Origin: Actinocatenispora thailandica
GTDB taxonomy: Bacteria; Actinomycetota; Actinomycetes; Mycobacteriales; Micromonosporaceae
Direction: 5' to 3'
Assembly: GCF_016865425.1 (NCBI RefSeq)
Contig: NZ_AP023355.1
Span: 5,764,198 to 5,828,197, forward strand
DNA length: 64,000 nt
Below are positions 8,737 to 17,409 of this stretch, piece by piece. How positions within the stretch are numbered: position 1 is the stretch's first letter; every line of letters begins with the position of its first letter. Below the pieces are notes generated by a model. It ran no database searches. It was given only the letters and a program-made list of their open reading frames with translations, and was not told where the DNA came from. A program made the position numbers and the translations under genes.

Positions 8737-8883
8737 GGCTCTGACCGTCCGGGGTGATGGTCCATCTCTGTGCGCTGAGGTGTGCCCTGGAGCGGTGGTG
8801 CAAAGGCCACCTCTGTTCGCGGTCTGAGCCCGCGTGGGGGAATGCGAGGAGAGGGCTTCGCCCCCTCCTCGCGCTCCTTCCCC

Positions 8884-8907
8884 GTCAAGGGGCCTTCGCC
8901 CCTTGAC
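8884..8907 (+). terminator. Hairpin terminator after the regulator gene
   Basis: Perfect 10-bp inverted repeat GTCAAGGGGC / GCCCCTTGAC with a CTTC loop, 148 bp past the stop at 8736. There is no clear T tract, so bidirectional GC-hairpin termination is assumed. Confidence 0.6.
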
Positions 8908-8983
8908 CATCCCCCGTCGGGGGAACGGTGACGAGGTCCGGACGCCGCCTGGCCTTCTCGGAATGTCGGGGGCCGGTGCTCGC

Positions 8984-9033
8984 CGTCGGGGAGCCATGCC
9001 GCTACGGGGCTCGCGTCGGGGAGCCATGCCGCT
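8984..9033. repeat. 20-bp direct repeat, two copies
   Basis: CGTCGGGGAGCCATGCCGCT occurs at 8984-9003 and again at 9014-9033, a 30-bp period, in the convergent gap. Confidence 0.85.
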
Positions 9034-9113
9034 TCGGGTCTCGTGCTCGGGCCTCGTGCTTCGCGCCTCGGGCCTTCGGTGCTCGTGCTTCGGCGTTCGG
9101 TGTGCGGGGTCGG

Positions 9114-9146
9114 GTGGGTGTGTGTCCGTTGTGGACACACACCCAC
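9114..9146 (-). terminator. Strong hairpin terminator for the propeller operon
   Basis: A perfect 14-bp stem (GTGGGTGTGTGTCC / GGACACACACCCAC) with a 5-nt loop lies 7 bp past the stop of the leftward propeller gene. Confidence 0.8.
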
Positions 9147-9153
9147 GTGGGGG

Positions 9154-11109
9154 TCAGAGCCAGAGGCGGATGAGGTTGCGGTGGCGGAGGGTGTAGAGGG
9201 AGCGGCCGTCGGGGGCGGGGGCGAGCATGGGTGGGCCGTACGTTTCGGCGGCGAGGTCGTCGAGCAGCGTGGTCGTGGTGCCGTCGCCGTTGACCCGGAA
9301 GATGCGGTCGCCGGTGGCGCCGTAGAGCTGGCCGCGCGCGGTGACCAGGGTGGCGCCGGCGCCGACGTCCACGGTGGACAGCACGGTTCGGGTACCGGGG
9401 TCGAAGGCGAACAGGGTCCCGGTGTCTGTGGTGCCGTAGAGCGTGCCGCGCCACAGCGCCAGGTCGGTGATCTGCCCGGCACCCGGTACCGGCGTCAGCT
9501 GCCAGCGCACCGTGCCGCGGCGCAGGTCGAACGCGGACAGCGTCGCTTCCTCGACGATCGGGTCGGTACCCAGGCTGTTGCGGATCTCGCTACCCAGGTA
9601 GGCGGTGCCGCCGGCGGCGGCGACCGAACGCACCGACTGGTCCGGCAACACACCGCGGTACACCCGCACCGCGCCGGTGCGCGGATCGAAGCAGGCCAGC
9701 GCCCCGCCGTACTTGCCGTAGTCGGCTTCGGTGGTGACCAGCAGCTTGCCCACCGCCGGGTCGTACACCGCGTCGGTCGGCCGGGTCTGCTCGTTCGCCA
9801 CGTCGCCGACCTGGTGCAGCCCGGTACCGTCCGGCGCGACCGAGAACAGCCGGGCCAGGGTGTACACGCCGAGGTAGACCTGCCCGCCGACCGGCGTCAT
9901 GGTCTTCGCCTCGCCGGCCAGGAACGTCCGGTGGCTGACCCCGGTGGCGAGGTCGTGCACCTGGACCCCGGCCTTGCCGCTGACCAGGACCCGGTCGTCG
10001 GTCGCGGTCACCTGCATGGCCAGCTCCGGCGCCGGTGGTAGCCCGGCCGCGGTCAGGTCGGTGCCGTCGAAACTGCCCGACGCCGCGTCGTAGTCGACGA
10101 ACGTACTGGTCAGCTCCGCGGTCACGGCATCGTCGGCGCCGACCATGATGCGGTTGAAGTACGCCCCGTCGTACGGCGAGCCGAGCCGGGTGACGGTGTC
10201 GCCCGCCGTGTCGTAGCGCCACAGCACGCCGGCCGGCCGGGTACCGAGGTAGATCGAGTCGCCGTGCACGGTGATCGCGGTGACGTAGTGCTCGGCCGGG
10301 TCGGCCTGCACCTCGACCGGGTGTGCCAGGTCGTCCAGCCGGAACACCAGCATGGTGCCGGTCGGCGACAGTCCGGCGGCGAGCGTGTCGCCGGACAGCG
10401 CCAGCGTCGCCACGAACGTACGGTTCGCGTACTGGGCGGGCAGCACGTCGGTACGGTCGCCGGTGGCCCGGTCGATCGCGATCAGGTGCGCGTGCGTGCC
10501 GACGCCGGCGAAGATCGTGGTGTCGGTCGCCGCGATGCTGCGCGCGTACTGTTCGCCCGCGACCGCGGCGCCGTAGCCGCGGGTCTGGCCGGTGGCCGGG
10601 TCGTAGCTCCAGACCCCGGCGTCCGGGTAGGTGCCGGCCACGATCGTGCCGTCCGGGGCCGCGGCGATCGACCAGACGAACGAGCCGAAGTGCGCCACCC
10701 TGGTCACGGTGCCGGTCGTCGTGTCGATCCGGTACAGGTCACCCGGCGCGTACGTGCCGACGTAGAGGTCGGTGCCGACGTGCGTCATCGCCCAGGTGCC
10801 CTCGCCGGTCGGCAGGTCGACGGTGCCGGTGATCCGGTGGCTCGCCGGGTCGAACGCGGCCACCTGCACCGGCGACACCCCGGACGTGGCGGTGTACACC
10901 AGGTCACCGACCGGCTCGGCCACCCCGGTCGAGGTGACCTCGGAGGCCGGCCCCAGGTCGTCCACCCGCCCCGCGGCGCTCGCGGTACCGGCGTCCGGCG
11001 GCGCCGGCTCGGCCGCGGCCGGGCCGGCCACGACCGACGCAGCGGCGAGGCCGCCGATCAGCAGCGCCGCGACGATCCGCCGCAGCTGTCCGATCCTGCC
11101 GCGGCTCAT
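9154..11109 (-). CDS. Exported beta-propeller protein (PQQ-like/YVTN repeats)
   Basis: 651 aa. MSRGRIGQLRRIVAALLIGG followed by a hydrophobic run ending near AGPAAAE (about residue 38) is an export signal. The rest is built of roughly 45-residue blades with repeated phrases such as VGTYAPGDLYRIDTTTG, GTYPDAGVWSYDPATGQ and YARSIAATDTTIFAGV, enough for one or two propellers. The start ATG overlaps the stop of the upstream propeller gene (ATGA), so the two are translated together. No catalytic motif is evident. A carbohydrate- or metabolite-binding or extracellular enzyme role is inferred only from the neighbouring transport and catabolic genes. Confidence 0.85.
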   Translation of the reverse strand: MSRGRIGQLRRIVAALLIGGLAAASVVAGPAAAEPAPPDAGTASAAGRVDDLGPASEVTSTGVAEPVGDLVYTATSGVSPVQVAAFDPASHRITGTVDLPTGEGTWAMTHVGTDLYVGTYAPGDLYRIDTTTGTVTRVAHFGSFVWSIAAAPDGTIVAGTYPDAGVWSYDPATGQTRGYGAAVAGEQYARSIAATDTTIFAGVGTHAHLIAIDRATGDRTDVLPAQYANRTFVATLALSGDTLAAGLSPTGTMLVFRLDDLAHPVEVQADPAEHYVTAITVHGDSIYLGTRPAGVLWRYDTAGDTVTRLGSPYDGAYFNRIMVGADDAVTAELTSTFVDYDAASGSFDGTDLTAAGLPPAPELAMQVTATDDRVLVSGKAGVQVHDLATGVSHRTFLAGEAKTMTPVGGQVYLGVYTLARLFSVAPDGTGLHQVGDVANEQTRPTDAVYDPAVGKLLVTTEADYGKYGGALACFDPRTGAVRVYRGVLPDQSVRSVAAAGGTAYLGSEIRNSLGTDPIVEEATLSAFDLRRGTVRWQLTPVPGAGQITDLALWRGTLYGTTDTGTLFAFDPGTRTVLSTVDVGAGATLVTARGQLYGATGDRIFRVNGDGTTTTLLDDLAAETYGPPMLAPAPDGRSLYTLRHRNLIRLWL

Positions 11110-13214
11110 CCCGGCACCACCCGGTAGACGCGGGTGTTGGCGCCGAGGAAGGCGGTGCCGTCCGGGGCGACCGCGAGGTAGTCGGCGTCGGTGTCGAGCA
11201 CCGTGCTCACCGTGAGGTCGGCGCGCGCCACCCGGTGCAGCGCGCCGCCGGCCAGGACGAGGAAGGTGTCCGACCCGGCGTGGTAGCCGAGCCGGCCGGT
11301 GCCGGTGGCGACCGCGACCTGGCGGGTCACGGTACGGCTGGGCAGATCGAAGGCGAACAGGGTGCCCGCGGCGAGCCCCCACACGCCGCCGTCGGCGTCG
11401 ACGGCCAGGCCGTCGACCGACTCGGCGCCCGGTACCGGTACCGCCTCGAACGTCTTCGCCTCGGCCACCGGGTCGAAGCCGAACAGCTTCGCCTCGGTCT
11501 GCGTCGGCGCCGGCACCGAGTAGCCGCCGTGGATGGAGGTGCCGCCGACGATCGTGCCGCCGGTGTACGCCAGCGACACGATCGACTGGTCGGTGACCAC
11601 CGGCCGGTGCACGCTCGCCGCGTTGGTCGCCTTGGCCACCACCACCAGCGCGCCACCCAACGTCGTGTTCGGCATCGTGCCGTACGCGACGTGGTCGCCC
11701 GCGTCGACGCTGGCCCGGGCCCGTACCTGGTCGTGGTCGTGCAGGTCGACGACCTTCACCGGGTTGTCCGGGGTGCCGGCCGGCCCCGGCGAGTACTCCG
11801 CGCTGCTCCACGGCTGGCTCGGGTCGTACCGGTAGAGCCGGGCGTCCGGGTAGGTGCCGAGCCAGATCGAGTCGCCCAGGTCGAGGACGCTCTCGGTCTG
11901 CGCGAACCGGTGGAACGTCGGCGATCCGGTCTGCGGATCCAGCTGTGCGAGCCCGCCGTTGAGGTACCCGCCGGCCCACAGCCGCCCGGTGGCCCCGACC
12001 GCGAGGCTGGCCAGCGGGATCGGCTCGCCCGGGAGGTCGGTCGCGCTGAGTTCCCCGGCGCCGGTCTTCGGGTTGTAGCGGAACATCTCGCCGCGCCACA
12101 GCAGCCCGACCAGCGTCCGTCCCGGGTGGTCCCGGTCGGGCAGGTCGACCCAGCCGATGCCGCGGTTGTTGACCACCCGGCCGGCGAACGTCAGCCCGGT
12201 GCCGACCTCGGTACCGGTGCGCGGCAGCAGCCCGGTCAGTTCCCCGCCGCGGGTGTAGTAGACCAGGCCGCCGGGCCCCGGCTCGGACACGTCCAGCCCG
12301 GCGACGTGGTCGCGCAGCGGCCCCCAGCTCTGCCGGCGGGTGTCCCAGATCCCGAGGCTGCCGTCGATGGCGGAGCCGAACCGGGCGTACACCAGGCCGC
12401 GGTAGGCGTCCAGGTCGTACACGGTGCTGCCGGCGCCGTCGCCGACCTCGGCCGGCAGCGGCAGCTCGCGGCGGGCGCCGGTGACGATGTCGATCTCCAC
12501 CAGGTGCGCGTCCGGCTGGGTACCGACGTACAGCTTCCCGCCGTCGGTGGCGATGCTGCGGGCGTACGACATGCCCGGTACGACCGTGCCGTAGTCGCGC
12601 ACCGCGCCGGTCGCCGGGTCGTAGCCGAACGCGCGGGCGTGCGGGTAGGTGCAGCCGTACACGACGCCGGCGTCGTCGACGGCCAGCCGCCAGACGTACG
12701 ACTCGCCGGGCAGTGGCTGGCCGAGGTCCTCGATCTCGCTCTGCCGTCCCGGCGGCCGGCGGAACAGCTGCCCGGTGCCGTACGCGCCGACCCAGACGGT
12801 GCCGTCCGGACCGAGCGCCACCCCGTAGGACCCGGGGGCCCCAGTCAGCGGCTGGCTGGAGACGGTCTTCGCGGTACGCGGGTCGACCGCGACCAGGTGC
12901 GCCGGGTCGCCGGACACCGCCGACCACAGCACCGGCCGGCCGTCCGGGCCGGGGCCCACGGCGCCGCCGATGGCCAGTACGTCGGAGAGCGGGATGCCGA
13001 GGTCGGCCAGCGTCGCGGCGGCGGTCGCGGGTGCCGGACCGGCGAGGGCCGGGCCGGTGAGGGCGGCGCCGGGCAGCGCACCGGCCGCGACGGCGCCGCC
13101 GAGGGCGACAACGAAGGTACGGCGGGACAGCCGCCCGCTCAGTTCGGGGTGCGGTTCGCCGCGGCGGGGAGCGGCGGACGCGTCGGGGTGGGGAGCGTGT
13201 CGGGGTGTGGGCAC
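11106..13214 (-). CDS. Tat-exported beta-propeller protein
   Basis: 702 aa. LSRRTFVVALGGAVAAGALPG at about residues 29-49 is a twin-arginine signal (S-R-R-T-F), so the protein is expected to cross the membrane folded, often a sign of a cofactor. The body has propeller blades (VGAYGTGQLFRRPPGR, GCTYPHARAFGYDPATG, LGTYPDARLYRYDPSQ). GTG 13214 is chosen because GGAGG lies 4 nt upstream; a TTG at 13256 gives a longer frame but lacks such a site. First gene of a two-gene operon, 43 bp downstream of operator B. It resembles the partial propeller at 1-874 in blade wording. Confidence 0.85.
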   Translation of the reverse strand: MPTPRHAPHPDASAAPRRGEPHPELSGRLSRRTFVVALGGAVAAGALPGAALTGPALAGPAPATAAATLADLGIPLSDVLAIGGAVGPGPDGRPVLWSAVSGDPAHLVAVDPRTAKTVSSQPLTGAPGSYGVALGPDGTVWVGAYGTGQLFRRPPGRQSEIEDLGQPLPGESYVWRLAVDDAGVVYGCTYPHARAFGYDPATGAVRDYGTVVPGMSYARSIATDGGKLYVGTQPDAHLVEIDIVTGARRELPLPAEVGDGAGSTVYDLDAYRGLVYARFGSAIDGSLGIWDTRRQSWGPLRDHVAGLDVSEPGPGGLVYYTRGGELTGLLPRTGTEVGTGLTFAGRVVNNRGIGWVDLPDRDHPGRTLVGLLWRGEMFRYNPKTGAGELSATDLPGEPIPLASLAVGATGRLWAGGYLNGGLAQLDPQTGSPTFHRFAQTESVLDLGDSIWLGTYPDARLYRYDPSQPWSSAEYSPGPAGTPDNPVKVVDLHDHDQVRARASVDAGDHVAYGTMPNTTLGGALVVVAKATNAASVHRPVVTDQSIVSLAYTGGTIVGGTSIHGGYSVPAPTQTEAKLFGFDPVAEAKTFEAVPVPGAESVDGLAVDADGGVWGLAAGTLFAFDLPSRTVTRQVAVATGTGRLGYHAGSDTFLVLAGGALHRVARADLTVSTVLDTDADYLAVAPDGTAFLGANTRVYRVVPG

Positions 13215-13256
13215 GGTGCCTCCAAGACCACGAGCTCGATGGTGCCTTATTGCCAA

Positions 13257-13273
13257 TTAAGGTCATGGCTCAA
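13257..13273. promoter_or_regulatory. Putative operator B (TTAAGGTCATGGCTCAA)
   Basis: Related to site A: CCAATTAnGGTCnTGnCTnAA aligns over 21 bases. It lies 43 bp before the Tat propeller gene. An overlapping near-palindrome (CCTTATTGCCAATTAAGG, 13245-13262) extends it towards the gene. Confidence 0.5.
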
Positions 13274-13351
13274 ATGGTTCGCTGCAGGACGGTAGCGCCG
13301 GTGCGGACATGCGGTCAATGGGACTACCTGCCGCCTTCCCCTTGCCTGGCC

Positions 13352-13369
13352 TTACGGTCGCGACCATAA
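13352..13369. promoter_or_regulatory. Putative operator C (TTACGGTCGCGACCATAA)
   Basis: The most symmetrical copy: TTACGGTCG against CGACCATAA is a near-perfect 18-bp palindrome with one mismatched pair. It shares TTACGGTCG exactly with site A and lies 98 bp upstream of the aminotransferase start. Confidence 0.55.
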
Positions 13370-13466
13370 TCGGCCGTACCTGCCGGCCTGCAGCACGCCA
13401 CCACCGACCCGCCCGGCGCACCTGCGCGCTGCCGACCCGCCGGCCGGCCGAGCCGCAGGAGGCACG

Positions 13467-14717
13467 ATGACGCTCGCCCTCGACGGCGGCACACCGGTAC
13501 GCGACACGCCCTTCCCCACCGTCTCGGACGCGTCCGGCCGGACCTTCGGCGCCGCCGAGGCAGCCGCCGCGGCCCGAGTCGTCGCGTCCGGCGCGCTGTG
13601 GCGCGTCACCGGCACCGAGGTCGACGCGCTGGAGCGCGAGTTCGCCGGCTACCTGGGTGTCGGGCACGCGGTGGCCAGCACGTCCGGTACCGCCGCGCTG
13701 CACCTGGCGGTCGCCGCGATCGACCCCGAGCCCGGAGACGAGGTGATCGTCCCGCCCATCACCGACTTCGGCACCGTGATCGCCGTACTGGCCTGCAACG
13801 CGGTGCCGATCTTCGCCGACGTCGACCCGGTCACCGGCTGCCTCACCGCGCAGACCGTCGCGGCCAAACTGTCCGAGCGCACCCGGGCCGTCCTCGCGGT
13901 ACACCTGTTCGGCGGGCCGGCGCCGATCGACGAGATCGTCGCGCTGTGCCGGCCGCGCGGCGTCGCGGTCATCGAGGACTGCGCCCAGGCGTACCTGACG
14001 GTGCCGGCCGGCGGCACCACCTGGGCCGGCACCCGCGGCGACATCGGCTGCTTCAGCCTGCAGCAGTCCAAGCACATCAGCGCCGGCGACGGCGGGCTGA
14101 CCGTCACCGACGATCCGGCGCTCGCCCGGCGGATGCGGCTGTTCGCCGACAAGGGCTGGCCGCGCGACACCGGCGAGCGCACCCACCTGTTCTACGGCCT
14201 CAACTACCGGATGACCGAACTGGTCGGCGCCGTCGCTCGGGTGCAGCTGACCCGGCTGGCCGGCGTGGTCGCCGCCCGCCGGTCGGTGGCCCGCCGGCTG
14301 GTCGACGGTCTCGCCGACCTGCCCGGCCTGCGGCTGCCCGCGCCGGCCGAGATCGAGCGGCACAGCTTCTGGCTGTTCCCGATGCTGCTCGACCCGGACG
14401 TCGCCGGCGCCGACAACGCCCGCTTCGGCGCCGCGCTGGCCGCCGAAGGCATCCCGGTCACCGCCGGCTACCTGGACCGGCCCGTCTACCTCAACCCGGC
14501 GCTGACCGAACGGCACGTCTTCGGTACCTCCGACTTCCCGTTCACCTCGCCGCCGGCCCGCACCGAGATCCGGTACGCGGCCGGCGACTGCCCGGTCGCC
14601 GAGGACCTGATCGGCCGCACCCTGCTCGTGCTGCAGTGCAACGAGCGGTTCACCGAGCGGGACGTCGACGACATCGTCGAGGCGGTACGGAAGGTGGCCA
14701 AGCATCATGCGCGCTGA
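13467..14717 (+). CDS. DegT/DnrJ/EryC1/StrS-family PLP aminotransferase
   Basis: 416 aa, normal for the family. The fold-type I features are present: STSGTAALHLAV (phosphate-binding, about residues 72-83), DEVIVPPITDFGT, IEDCAQAY with the PLP-ring aspartate, and SLQQSKHISAGDGG, whose Lys (about residue 206) should hold PLP. FYGLNYRMTELVGAV matches the substrate-side motif. These enzymes move amino groups to or from keto-sugars and cyclitols. AGGAGG precedes ATG 13467. It overlaps the next gene by 11 bp and heads a three-gene operon with two amidohydrolase-like genes, so here it may deaminate an amino sugar or cyclitol rather than build one (inference). Confidence 0.92.
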   Translation: MTLALDGGTPVRDTPFPTVSDASGRTFGAAEAAAAARVVASGALWRVTGTEVDALEREFAGYLGVGHAVASTSGTAALHLAVAAIDPEPGDEVIVPPITDFGTVIAVLACNAVPIFADVDPVTGCLTAQTVAAKLSERTRAVLAVHLFGGPAPIDEIVALCRPRGVAVIEDCAQAYLTVPAGGTTWAGTRGDIGCFSLQQSKHISAGDGGLTVTDDPALARRMRLFADKGWPRDTGERTHLFYGLNYRMTELVGAVARVQLTRLAGVVAARRSVARRLVDGLADLPGLRLPAPAEIERHSFWLFPMLLDPDVAGADNARFGAALAAEGIPVTAGYLDRPVYLNPALTERHVFGTSDFPFTSPPARTEIRYAAGDCPVAEDLIGRTLLVLQCNERFTERDVDDIVEAVRKVAKHHAR

Positions 14718-15432
14718 GCCGATCCGGTACGACTGCGACACCCTCTGCGGTACCTGGCCGGCCCGGGCCGAGCTCGACTTCCGCCCCGAGGCGGTACGCG
14801 CGAAACTCACCGCCGCCGGCATCGAGACCGGGCTGGTCTGCTCCGGCCGGGGCGCCTGGTTCGACGACATCGACGGCAACACCGAGACGCTCGCCGCCGG
14901 TCCCGGATTCGTCCCGGTCGGCACGATCAACCTGCGGCACGCGCTGCGGGCCGAGGCCGAGCTGGACCGGATCCGCGCCGCCGGAGTACGCGCGGTGCGG
15001 CTGTTCGGTCCGCTGCAGGGCTGCGAACCGGTGTTCCCCGGCTACCGGCACGTCGTCGACGAGGTGCTGGCCCGGGGTCTGCTGCCGCTGGTGGAGGGCG
15101 ACATACGCAGCTGCTGGCCGGCGTTCGCCGACCGCGGCGCGCGGGTGGTGTTCCTCGACGTACACGCGTACCACCTGGCCGACTTCGTGCTGCTGGCCCG
15201 GCGCGAGCCCGGCTTCGTCGCGTCCACCCGGCTGTTGAACGCACCCGACTCGATCGAGACCGTCGTGGGCGAGGTGGGGGCCGGCCATCTCACGTTCGGC
15301 TCCCGCACCCCGCTGCACGACACATCGCCGGCGGTGCTGCGGATGCGGCACGCCCGGCTGTCCGACGCCGACTGGGCCGCCGTCACCGGCGGCACCCTCG
15401 AAGCCCTCCTGAAGAACAGGGTGAAGCCGTGA
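14707..15432 (+). CDS. Amidohydrolase-like TIM-barrel protein lacking metal ligands
   Basis: 241 aa. It follows the outline of the amidohydrolase_2 family (FGSRTPLHDTSPAVLR near the end matches the family FGTDxP region), but the N-terminal HxH metal motif is absent: the place reads YDCDTLCG. The late catalytic Asp region reads FGSRTP instead of FGTD. It is therefore probably non-hydrolytic, perhaps a partner or regulatory subunit of the intact amidohydrolase encoded directly downstream (GTGA overlap). ATG 14707 overlaps the aminotransferase stop by 11 bp. Confidence 0.75.
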   Translation: MRAEPIRYDCDTLCGTWPARAELDFRPEAVRAKLTAAGIETGLVCSGRGAWFDDIDGNTETLAAGPGFVPVGTINLRHALRAEAELDRIRAAGVRAVRLFGPLQGCEPVFPGYRHVVDEVLARGLLPLVEGDIRSCWPAFADRGARVVFLDVHAYHLADFVLLARREPGFVASTRLLNAPDSIETVVGEVGAGHLTFGSRTPLHDTSPAVLRMRHARLSDADWAAVTGGTLEALLKNRVKP

Positions 15433-16196
15433 AGAACCATCCGGTGATCGACGTGCACGGGCACTGGGGTCCGTGGTTCTTCGCGATGGACATCGGCGAC
15501 GTCGCCGAGAACCTGCGGGTGATGGACGAGTGGGGCATCAGCCTGCAGATCGTCTCCGCGTCCGAGGCGGTCACCTACGACGCGCCCGGCGGCAACGCCC
15601 GGCTCGCCGAGATCCTCGCCGCGAACCCGCGGCTGCGCGGCTACCTGGTGGCGAACCCGAACGATCCGGCCGCCACCGAGGCCGACCTGCGCCGGTACGC
15701 CGGCACGGGGCTGTTCTGCGGCGTCAAGATCCACACCGGGTACCCGCGCCGGGAGATCTCCTCGCCGCAGATGCGCGACACGTTCGCGCTGCTGAACGAG
15801 TACGCGGCGACGATCCTGATCCACACCTGGGGCGGTGACGTGCTCGACCTGCCCGGCCTGCTCGCCGCCAACCCGCGGCTGCGGGTGATCGCCGCGCACA
15901 TGGGCGCGAACCGCTGGGACCTCGCCGCCGAGGCCGCCCGCGACTGCGACCGGCTCTACCTCGAACCGTCCTGCTCGATCACCGACGCCGGCCAGGTCGC
16001 GCACGTCGCCGCCCGGGTACCGGCCGGGCAGCTGCTGTTCGGCACCGACGCCACGCTGATCGACCCGGCGGTGTCGTTCGGTCAGGTCGAGGACGCCGCG
16101 CTGGACCCGGCCACCGCCGAGGCGCTGTACTGGCGCAACGCCGCGGCACTGTTCGACCTCGCCGCCCCGGCCGAAGCCGCGTACGCCGCCCGGTGA
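15429..16196 (+). CDS. Amidohydrolase_2 family metal-dependent hydrolase/decarboxylase
   Basis: 255 aa. Metal-site motifs are intact: DVHGHWG (HxH at about residues 10-12), KIHTGYP, ILIHTWGG, IAAHMGANRWDL and LFGTDATLID with the terminal Asp. The family includes ACMSD-like decarboxylases, lactonases and hydrolases of ring or keto acids. The GTG start overlaps the preceding stop. Together with the aminotransferase and the degenerate paralogue it forms the plus-strand operon of the cluster. Confidence 0.88.
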   Translation: MKNHPVIDVHGHWGPWFFAMDIGDVAENLRVMDEWGISLQIVSASEAVTYDAPGGNARLAEILAANPRLRGYLVANPNDPAATEADLRRYAGTGLFCGVKIHTGYPRREISSPQMRDTFALLNEYAATILIHTWGGDVLDLPGLLAANPRLRVIAAHMGANRWDLAAEAARDCDRLYLEPSCSITDAGQVAHVAARVPAGQLLFGTDATLIDPAVSFGQVEDAALDPATAEALYWRNAAALFDLAAPAEAAYAAR

Positions 16197-16234
16197 CGGA
16201 CCGCATTCCGGCCGCCGCCGCGGACCGCAGCGGG

Positions 16235-16378
16235 GTGGCCGGCGATGACCGCCCCGGTGAGGCCGCCGCCGACCCCAGCGCGGTGGCCGGCGGTGACTGC
16301 CCAGGTGGGGCCGCCGCGGGCCGCCGCGGGGTGGCCGGCGGCGAGTGCCCCGGTGGAGCTGCCGCGCGCCGGCGGTCA
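16235..16378. repeat. 48-bp imperfect tandem repeat, three copies
   Basis: Copies begin at about 16235, 16283 and 16331 with GTGGCCGGCG. The period is a multiple of three, so the plus frame reads a 16-residue repeat (VAGGDCPGGAAAGRRG), but nothing else supports a gene. The array fills the gap between the amidohydrolase stop and the end of the convergent aldolase gene. Confidence 0.7.
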
Positions 16379-17347
16379 GCCGCCGACCGCGTCCCGGTAG
16401 GCGGCGGCGACGGCGGCGCGCTCGGCCGGGTCCGGCCGGACCCCGTGCGGGTCGTGCGCCGACGCCGCCGGGATGATGCCCTCGCGCTCGGCCGCCCAGA
16501 GCATGCGCTGCACGTACCCGTCCATCGGGTCGCGGAACACCGCGGCGGCGAACCGGTCCAGCCGCCGCGCCGCCACCACGAACGCCGCCGTCTCGCCGGC
16601 GAACCAGGCGTGCACCAGCCGGGCGGACAGCTCGGCGACCGCGGCCGCCACACCGACCAGCGCGGCATCCGCGCCCCAGAGCAGCGACGGGCCGAACATC
16701 CGGTCCTCGCCGGTGATCGCGAGCGCACCGCCGGCATGGATCGCCGCGATCGCGTCCTGGCAGGCCACCGCGTCGTACAGGGTGGCCAGCTTGACGCCGA
16801 ACACCTCCGGCCGCGCCGCCAGCTCGGTCAGCAGCGCCGGCGGGTAGCTGACCCCACCCGCCTCGGGGTACAGCAGGAAGCCGGTCACCGGCAACCCGGC
16901 CGCGGCGGCCACCTCGGCGTGCAGCCGGATCGTCCGCTCCGCCCGGGTCTGCGGTGCGCGCAGGCTCGACACCGGGTAGACCATCAGCGCGTCCGCGCCG
17001 CCGGCCGCGGCCCGCTCGGCCAGCCGGGCGGTCGCGGCGCACTGGCTGGCGAAGTCGTCGCCGGTGCCGGCCGGCGGGCCGACCGCGGCGAGCAGCGGCC
17101 CGTCGGTCGCGGCCCGGAACGCGGCGAGTACCGCGTCCCGCTGGGTGTCGGTGAGCTCCAGGCCACGGGCGGTGTGCGCCCAGACGCAGACGCCGTCGAC
17201 CGCGCCGGCGATGGCCGCCGCGTACCGGTCGAGGTCGGCGGGGGCGATGTGCGCCGATTCGTCCATCGGGGTCACCGGCGCGGCGATCAACCGACCGCGG
17301 ATCGCCTCGGTCAGCCGCGGCGTCGTGTCGGCCAGCTCGTCGCCCAC
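16376..17347 (-). CDS. Dihydrodipicolinate synthase/N-acetylneuraminate lyase family protein
   Basis: 323 aa. The Schiff-base lysine sits in VFGVKLATLYD, about 30 residues after the conserved tyrosine in ALMVYPVSS; PVTPMDESAHI is the usual N-terminal signature. The pyruvate-carboxylate loop (GTTGE in DapA) reads AHTARG, so the substrate differs from DapA. GTG 17347 is preferred because GGAGGGGGAG precedes it; ATG 17395 adds 16 residues but has no ribosome site. It is convergent with the amidohydrolase operon and divergent from the dehydrogenase. It may cleave a 2-keto-3-deoxy-type intermediate to pyruvate plus an aldehyde (inference). Confidence 0.87.
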   Translation of the reverse strand: MGDELADTTPRLTEAIRGRLIAAPVTPMDESAHIAPADLDRYAAAIAGAVDGVCVWAHTARGLELTDTQRDAVLAAFRAATDGPLLAAVGPPAGTGDDFASQCAATARLAERAAAGGADALMVYPVSSLRAPQTRAERTIRLHAEVAAAAGLPVTGFLLYPEAGGVSYPPALLTELAARPEVFGVKLATLYDAVACQDAIAAIHAGGALAITGEDRMFGPSLLWGADAALVGVAAAVAELSARLVHAWFAGETAAFVVAARRLDRFAAAVFRDPMDGYVQRMLWAAEREGIIPAASAHDPHGVRPDPAERAAVAAAYRDAVGG

Positions 17348-17409
17348 CCGCTCCCCCTCCCGGTCCCCGGACGTGTCCTGCCCGAATCCTGCCATCCGAA
17401 GGGAGCACG

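Larger units (their letters stand above)
8737..9153. other. Convergent intergenic region with hairpins and short repeats
   Basis: 417 bp between converging genes. It holds, in order, GAGGGC/TTCG-type stem remnants near 8851, a perfect 10-bp hairpin (8884-8907), a CCCCC/GGGGG mini-stem (8911-8923), a 20-bp direct repeat (8984-9033), a GCTTCG-rich low-complexity stretch (9040-9110) and a strong hairpin at 9114-9146. No gene is seen. Confidence 0.7.

Noticed and set aside
13256-13258. TTG start giving a 716-residue Tat propeller
   Set aside because: The frame would begin inside the palindromic promoter element and has no ribosome site; GTG 13214 has GGAGG.
17395-17397. ATG start for the second DHDPS-family gene
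   Set aside because: No ribosome site; GTG 17347 is preceded by GGAGGGGGAG and the family similarity begins after it.
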